Shown here piece after piece: positions 6,251-10,369 of a stretch of DNA of 10,369 nt. Each line of letters starts with the position of its first letter. The stretch's first letter is position 1. The DNA comes from Verrucomicrobiota bacterium (GTDB lineage: Bacteria > Verrucomicrobiota > Verrucomicrobiia > Limisphaerales > AV2). The position numbers and the translations under genes are program-made. The notes beneath the pieces are model-generated. The model searched no databases. It was not told where the DNA came from and saw nothing but the letters and a program-made list of their open reading frames with translations. The stretch spans positions 1 to 10,369 of the forward strand of contig QHPW01000095.1 in NCBI GenBank assembly GCA_003219675.1, read 5' to 3'.

Positions 6251-7240
6251 TCATTCTTTCAGTTTTGCGTGGACCCGCGCGTAGTGAAACAGGTACTGCT
6301 GCGCGTGACCCGCGTGCGGCCCGAAATGCGTTTCAGTGAATTGTTGCAGCCGTTTCAGCGCAACCCGGCGGCGCGGAAAGTAGAGTCGCCGCAACGCTTT
6401 CATCACCCAGACATCCACCGGGAATGCAGCCTGAAAGCCGTAGGCGAAAAGCAGAACGCAGTCCGCAATTTTTCGCCCCACACCCGGCAACCGCATCAGT
6501 TCAGCGCGCGCCGCCGCGGTGGGAAGCCCCGCCACGCGGCTCAAATCCACCTCGCCATCGCCAACCTTTCGCGCCGCCGCGCGTAGATTGGGCGCGCGGA
6601 AGCCCATTTTGCAAGCGCGCAATTCGGACTCGCCCGCCGCCGCGACGCGTTCCGGCGTCGGAAAAGCGAACGCCGCTTCGCAACCGTTCGGAACCATGAC
6701 CGGGTCGCCGAAGCGCTCGCAGAGCAGCGCGACGATCCGACGAATCTGGACGATCTGTTTCGTGGAGGAAAGAATGAACGAAGCCAGGCATTCCCAGGGG
6801 TCCTGCCGCAGCAGACGCAGCCCGCGACAGGCGGCCACGGCGGCGCGCATCGGTCCGTCATCGGGAAAGGTGGCCAGGACGCCGCCGAGATCGAGTCCGA
6901 CCTGCAAATAGTCCGCCAGCCATCGCCAGTCGTTCAGTGGTTGCGCGGTTTCGGCGACGATGACGCCTGCGTTGCGACCGCGTGCTGCAGCAGCCGACGT
7001 CTGGAAGCTGATTCTTTCGCGCCTGGACCCTGGCCGGTCTGCTTCCATCCGCAACCTCACCCAGCGCGAACCGATCACTCCTTCCCACCCGTCTTCGCGC
7101 CGTTGCCAGCGAAAGGTCTGGCCGGAGTTCAGTGTGGCGCCGAGGTCGTAGTCGCGGACCGGGAAAACGGTTCGGCAACCGGCGCCCGCCGCTTCATCGG
7201 AGGCTGCGGCATTCAAAAATCTGGATTTGATGGAAGACAC
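6251..7240 (-). CDS. ogg: 8-oxoguanine DNA glycosylase/AP lyase, OGG1 type
   Basis: Excises 8-oxo-7,8-dihydroguanine from DNA. The N-terminal OGG_N-like domain is marked by LNSGQTFRWQ (about 37-46) and AETAQPLNDWRWLADYLQ. The helix-hairpin-helix core starts at RQDPWECLASFILSS and includes LPGVGRKIADC, with the catalytic Lys at about 257, and FPVDV with the catalytic Asp at about 276. No iron-sulfur cysteine cluster is present, as expected for OGG1. Residues about 66-93 form a Ser/Arg/Ala-rich segment in the N-terminal domain that looks like an insertion. The start is uncertain: GTG at 7240 overlaps the upstream fusion gene by 47 bases, and TTG at 7216 is possible; neither has a Shine-Dalgarno sequence. 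It is sandwiched in a compact minus-strand run with the PAP2-GT fusion and comB. Confidence 0.9.
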   Translation of the reverse strand: MSSIKSRFLNAAASDEAAGAGCRTVFPVRDYDLGATLNSGQTFRWQRREDGWEGVIGSRWVRLRMEADRPGSRRERISFQTSAAAARGRNAGVIVAETAQPLNDWRWLADYLQVGLDLGGVLATFPDDGPMRAAVAACRGLRLLRQDPWECLASFILSSTKQIVQIRRIVALLCERFGDPVMVPNGCEAAFAFPTPERVAAAGESELRACKMGFRAPNLRAAARKVGDGEVDLSRVAGLPTAAARAELMRLPGVGRKIADCVLLFAYGFQAAFPVDVWVMKALRRLYFPRRRVALKRLQQFTETHFGPHAGHAQQYLFHYARVHAKLKE

Positions 7241-9314
7241 GGTCGCGATACCTGATGTCGTGTATCCCCAAATCGGTCACGCTCGCAAACTCTTTCTGAA
7301 TCCGTTCCGGGGGCGGCTGCGGCGCGTGCGCCTCCTGGACAAAGATGGCATTTTGTCCTTTTCGATTACCGTAGCCGGGCCAAAAGTAGAACTGGTTCTC
7401 TGGCCCTTCCGAGGAACGAAAATAGACCAGCGGATCGTCCGGCACTCCCGCCCTGGCCTCGGGAAGGTAAAAGCTCATCAGACTCGTGATTCCGTAATGA
7501 TTGCCGATGATGAACACGGGCTTTCCCTCCGAGAGCAGGCTTGTCCGCGCTTCGCCGACGACCTTCGCCATTTCCTTCCAGGCGCGAACCCGGGTCAACG
7601 GGTCGGGTTTGGGCGGCAACGGATGGCCGGTGATTTTGCCGATCAGATCGGTTTCGTGCGCGACGATGACGGCGGCCAGACCGACACCCAGCCCCGCGTC
7701 CCAATAAATCGCCGCGAGACAAAACAACGGGACAACCGCAACCGCGATCCAGTTCGGCAACACGCGCGAATGAATGGCCAGCGCCAAATACAGCAGAAAC
7801 ACCGGCGCGCCCATGCTGAAGAGACAGATCCCCAACGGGTCTTGCCTTTCCCGCCGCCAAAAGCCCGCCGCCGCCCGGATCGCGGCGACGAAAAAAAACG
7901 GGTTGAGCAGACCCGCCTCAGCGAGGAGAAAATCGCGGAGATACCGCAGCGTCGGGTGCCATTCTTCCTTCAATCCGCCGCGTTCGCTCAAGTGGGTCAC
8001 GGTCACCCAGCCATGCTGCGCGTTCCAGATCAGCACCGGCAATGCGCACAGGGCGTTGAACAAAAGCGCCAGATACGGGCCGGGGCGTTTCAACTGCGCA
8101 CGCGCCGGTTTCCACAAGGCAAAAAAGATCACCCAGCAGATCCATTGCAGCGGCGACGAGTACTTGCTCAGAAACCCCAACCCCATCCACGCGCCCGTCC
8201 ACAGCCAGTGGCGTGTGGAATCGAGTTGAACCGCGCGCCAGCCGAAAATCATTGCCGCGGTCCAGAACAAGACCGTGAGTGGATCGATGGTCATCAGGGT
8301 CGAACCGATCGCCAAAAGGGGAGTGGCCGCGGCCGCCAGGATCACCAACGCCCCGAGACGCGCGCTGGCTTCGCGCGCGAAAAAGCGCAGCAACATCACG
8401 GACAGAATCGCGGCGATGACGGGCGCGAAAAATCGCACGCCAAATTCATTGTCGCCCCAGAGCAGGGTGCCGAGAAATTGCGTGTAAGCGACCAGCGGCG
8501 GCTTGCTGTAGTACGAAAGCGCGAGATGTTTGGACCATAGCCATTGATAGGCCTCGTCCTCGCTGAGTTCAATTTTGCCGCTGGCGATATAAGCGAGGCG
8601 GATGAAGAGCAACAGCGCAATCAGCACGTAGCCGAAGCGAAGCCAGTGCCGGTCAATTGACGATTCACGATTGACGATTGACGATTCCTTGCCAACGCGG
8701 ACGGATGCTTCGTTGTGCAAACCCGGATTTCGGAGCGCTGGCAATCTTTCCCACCAGAGCGGAAACCAGCGCCGGCCCGCCCACCGCCACAGCGCGTCCA
8801 GAGACCACACCAGCGCCGCGGCGTAACCCGCGCCAAGAATCGCGCCGACGAGCACATCGCCGGGATAATGCACCCCGTTGTAGATGCGGGAAAAGCCGAC
8901 CGTCGCCGCCAGCGGCAGCATGAACCTGATACTGTGTCTGTAGTAAATGAACAGAACCACGGTGGCCGCGAACCAGTTCGCGGTGTGGGCCGACGGCATG
9001 CTGAGGCTGCCGCCGCGTCCGACCCGGGTGATCGCCTCGGGAACCTCGTTGAACGGACGCAGGCGGCCGACGGCGTGTTTGACGGTGTTGACGATGAGCG
9101 GATCGCCCAGACAAATCACCAGCACCAGCATGACCAGACAGATCCGGCCCCGAACGCCCGTCTTCCAGACCAGAATTGCCGCGACAACGATGAGCAACGG
9201 AACGAACAGCGAATTGCCGCTGAAAAACGGCATGATCCGATCGAAGAACGCATTGCTCAAAGTCAGGTTGATAAAGCGAAACAACGCGACGTCGAGTGAT
9301 TGGAGCCAGGACAT
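7194..9314 (-). CDS. PAP2 phosphatase - GT39/ArnT-like glycosyltransferase fusion
   Basis: Integral membrane protein of 706 residues with two catalytic modules. The first (about 1-180) is a type 2 phosphatidic acid phosphatase/undecaprenyl-pyrophosphatase-like domain with all three signatures: KX6RP (Lys79 to Pro87), PSAH (107-110) and SRX5HX3D (Ser142 to Asp153). The second (about 225-560) is a GT-C fold glycosyltransferase of the GT39/ArnT group, with the acidic loop SEDEAYQWLW (Asp253, Glu254), SYYSKPPLVAY and about ten hydrophobic segments. The C-terminal 140 or so residues form a soluble, periplasm-facing-type tail. Such transferases use polyprenyl-phosphate sugars, so joining them to a lipid-phosphate phosphatase suggests carrier recycling or lipid modification; this is inference. 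The linker (about 205-222) includes GKESSIVNRESSIDR, encoded by a heptamer array. The ATG at 9314 lacks a clear Shine-Dalgarno sequence. Confidence 0.88.
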   Translation of the reverse strand: MSWLQSLDVALFRFINLTLSNAFFDRIMPFFSGNSLFVPLLIVVAAILVWKTGVRGRICLVMLVLVICLGDPLIVNTVKHAVGRLRPFNEVPEAITRVGRGGSLSMPSAHTANWFAATVVLFIYYRHSIRFMLPLAATVGFSRIYNGVHYPGDVLVGAILGAGYAAALVWSLDALWRWAGRRWFPLWWERLPALRNPGLHNEASVRVGKESSIVNRESSIDRHWLRFGYVLIALLLFIRLAYIASGKIELSEDEAYQWLWSKHLALSYYSKPPLVAYTQFLGTLLWGDNEFGVRFFAPVIAAILSVMLLRFFAREASARLGALVILAAAATPLLAIGSTLMTIDPLTVLFWTAAMIFGWRAVQLDSTRHWLWTGAWMGLGFLSKYSSPLQWICWVIFFALWKPARAQLKRPGPYLALLFNALCALPVLIWNAQHGWVTVTHLSERGGLKEEWHPTLRYLRDFLLAEAGLLNPFFFVAAIRAAAGFWRRERQDPLGICLFSMGAPVFLLYLALAIHSRVLPNWIAVAVVPLFCLAAIYWDAGLGVGLAAVIVAHETDLIGKITGHPLPPKPDPLTRVRAWKEMAKVVGEARTSLLSEGKPVFIIGNHYGITSLMSFYLPEARAGVPDDPLVYFRSSEGPENQFYFWPGYGNRKGQNAIFVQEAHAPQPPPERIQKEFASVTDLGIHDIRYRDRVFHQIQIFECRSLR
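8652..8686. repeat. Tandem heptamer array GACGATT in the PAP2-GT linker
   Basis: Contiguous 7-base units read GTCAATT (degenerate), GACGATT, CACGATT, GACGATT and GACGATT. They are translated on the minus strand as the Ser/Ile/Asn/Arg-rich linker between the phosphatase and glycosyltransferase modules. Confidence 0.85.
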
Positions 9315-9568
9315 CGGCGGTAAGTTAGCATGCCCAACACGGTTGAAAACCGAATTGCGCGGGCTGCCGGACTGGGCAATTCGTCAAGCCGGTTCATCGG
9401 AAACGACTTTTGGTCGAAAGCATGGGCCGTGCCCGCAAGGCATACCCCTTTTGGGGTATGGACGGACAAACGCAGACAAGTTAGAAGGCATCCGACATCG
9501 AATCTCGCAGTCGCACGGCGACTTGTTTCGGGTGTCCGGCGAGATCAACCACCAACAGAACTGCGCTT
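9315..9568. promoter_or_regulatory. Divergent intergenic region with a perfect hairpin
   Basis: This 254-base gap separates the minus-strand PAP2-GT gene from the plus-strand secreted-protein gene, so it should hold promoters for both. No convincing -35/-10 pair was found by eye. The one clear structural signal is the inverted repeat at 9441-9460. Open frames through the region look non-coding, with no recognisable motifs. Confidence 0.4.
9441..9460. promoter_or_regulatory. Perfect 8-bp inverted repeat, possible operator
   Basis: CATACCCC and GGGGTATG are exact reverse complements around a TTTT loop. There is no following T-tract, so an intrinsic terminator is unlikely. Its position between divergent genes, about 110 bases before the plus-strand ATG, would suit a regulator-binding site or an RNA hairpin in a leader. 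Confidence 0.45.
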
Positions 9569-10369
9569 ATGAAACTGCGTGCTCCCGCTTGCCCTTCAGC
9601 TTTTCTTTCCTCTGTTTTCGCGATCAACCTGCTCACGAACGTTTTGTTCTCTCCAGCCTCTTTTGCCCAGTCCGTCAGCATCCTCGAACGCGGGCCGCAT
9701 CACCAGGTTGTCCAATCTGTATTGCCCGACGGCAGCACCAATTCCTTTGTCGAACTTCGGACCGGTCTCGGGCGCTGGTCGGATGTTGACGGCGGTTGGG
9801 TGTTGGCCTCCATGGAAATCGAACAGGTCAACGGCGTGTTCCTGTCACGCAAGACGCAATACCAGGCCATCTTAGCCACCAACGCCACAGCTTCGGAAGG
9901 AACGATTGACTTGCAAATGGTCAACGGCGCGCGCTTCCGCGTCCGGCCTATGGGCATTGCCTACACGGAGATCAAAAACGGCCAGCCGGGCCGGAGTGTG
10001 TTCGTGGCCGAACTTCAATCCAGCGACTACGCTGGCCCAGGTAAAGTTCCAATTCACCGATATATCCCTGATGGCTGGATCGACCTCGACAAGATATGTC
10101 CTGAATGCATCAAGTCTCTTCAACACCCTGTCGCTGACGCATTGCCAAGTACGCGGCGGCTAGCTCAGCCTGTTCGCAGGGGGCGATACGCGGCAGCAGA
10201 CGGTGGCGTTGACGAACAATTATTGCGAGCGGATTTATTTCAGCTTCAACCAGGGCTACGAAAACGACCAGACTCCTTTCCTGGTGTCGTTGCGCAATAA
10301 CCTCTGGCGGGGCGGTACCTTGCAACTGTCGGACTACACGCACAAGACGACTTGGGCCGTTACGGACAA
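9569..10369 (+). pseudogene. Secreted repeat-family protein, disrupted, runs off the right edge
   Basis: The N-terminus has a signal peptide (basic start, hydrophobic core FAINLLTNVLF, likely cleavage after SFA near residue 33). It continues with SNSFVELRTGLGRW-like sequence, GTIDLQMVNGARFRVRPMGI and GRSVFVAELQSS, resembling the start of large secreted RHS/YD-type proteins I associate with Verrucomicrobia. From about 10028 the plausible coding frame changes by one: LAQVKFQFTDIS, AGSTSTRYVLNAS and LSLTHCQVRGG, then a TAG at 10161-10163. The same frame resumes as LSLFAGGDTRQQTVALTNN, SLRNNLWRGGTLQLSDYTH and TTWAVTD to the window end. The original frame instead runs on to 10300 as unconvincing Arg/Pro-rich sequence. 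The later part looks like beta-helix-type repeats (TNN, RNNLW, TVxDN style). Substrate and role are unknown. Either a decayed gene or sequence errors. Confidence 0.65.

Noticed and set aside
5548..6586. Long plus-strand open frames over the comB and ogg region
   Set aside because: They are antisense to two genes with clear family motifs and have low-complexity Arg/Ala composition.
7227..8540. Long plus-strand open frame of 437 codons
   Set aside because: It is antisense to the PAP2-GT fusion, is rich in Arg/Gln/Pro with no recognisable domain, and is explained by the GC-rich codon pattern of the real gene.

Overview
The window is a GC-rich bacterial chromosome segment. It most resembles a soil or freshwater member of the Verrucomicrobiota (Pedosphaera/Limisphaera-like). 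That placement is inference. It rests on intergenic repeats of the ATTCGTG type, a GC-rich palindrome of the GGGCGGGACGCCCG type, short tandem arrays lying inside conserved genes, and a large secreted repeat-family protein at the right edge. No gene here is diagnostic of a phylum on its own.

Layout. A Glu/Leu/Phe/Val (glutamate) dehydrogenase lies on the minus strand at the left edge. It diverges from a plus-strand run: queE (7-carboxy-7-deazaguanine synthase), a class III PLP aminotransferase whose frame is broken near its 3' end, rsmA (16S rRNA dimethyladenosine transferase) and a YfcD-like Nudix hydrolase. The gaps between these plus-strand genes are filled with repeats. The Nudix gene then meets, tail to tail with a 9-base overlap, a minus-strand run. 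Read in transcription order this is a PAP2-phosphatase/GT39-glycosyltransferase fusion, an OGG1-type 8-oxoguanine DNA glycosylase and a ComB-family protein, overlapping or one base apart. After a 254-base divergent gap, a secreted verrucomicrobial-type repeat protein begins on the plus strand. It is broken by a frame change and an in-frame TAG, and runs out of the window.

How the genes fit together. Most are unrelated housekeeping functions: nitrogen assimilation, queuosine precursor synthesis, amino-group transfer, ribosome maturation and base-excision repair. The minus-strand trio is probably one transcript, but no shared pathway is evident.

The most striking signal is not a gene. At four places there are tandem arrays of exactly 7-base units, each with a different unit: TTTTGAN upstream of the glutamate dehydrogenase start, ATCAAAA upstream of the queE start, ACTCCGC inside queE, and GACGATT in the linker of the PAP2-GT fusion. 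An 8-base array in inverted orientation sits inside the aminotransferase. They resemble the heptameric short tandemly repeated repetitive sequences known from cyanobacteria. They either abut start codons that lack a Shine-Dalgarno sequence or add low-complexity linkers to conserved enzymes.
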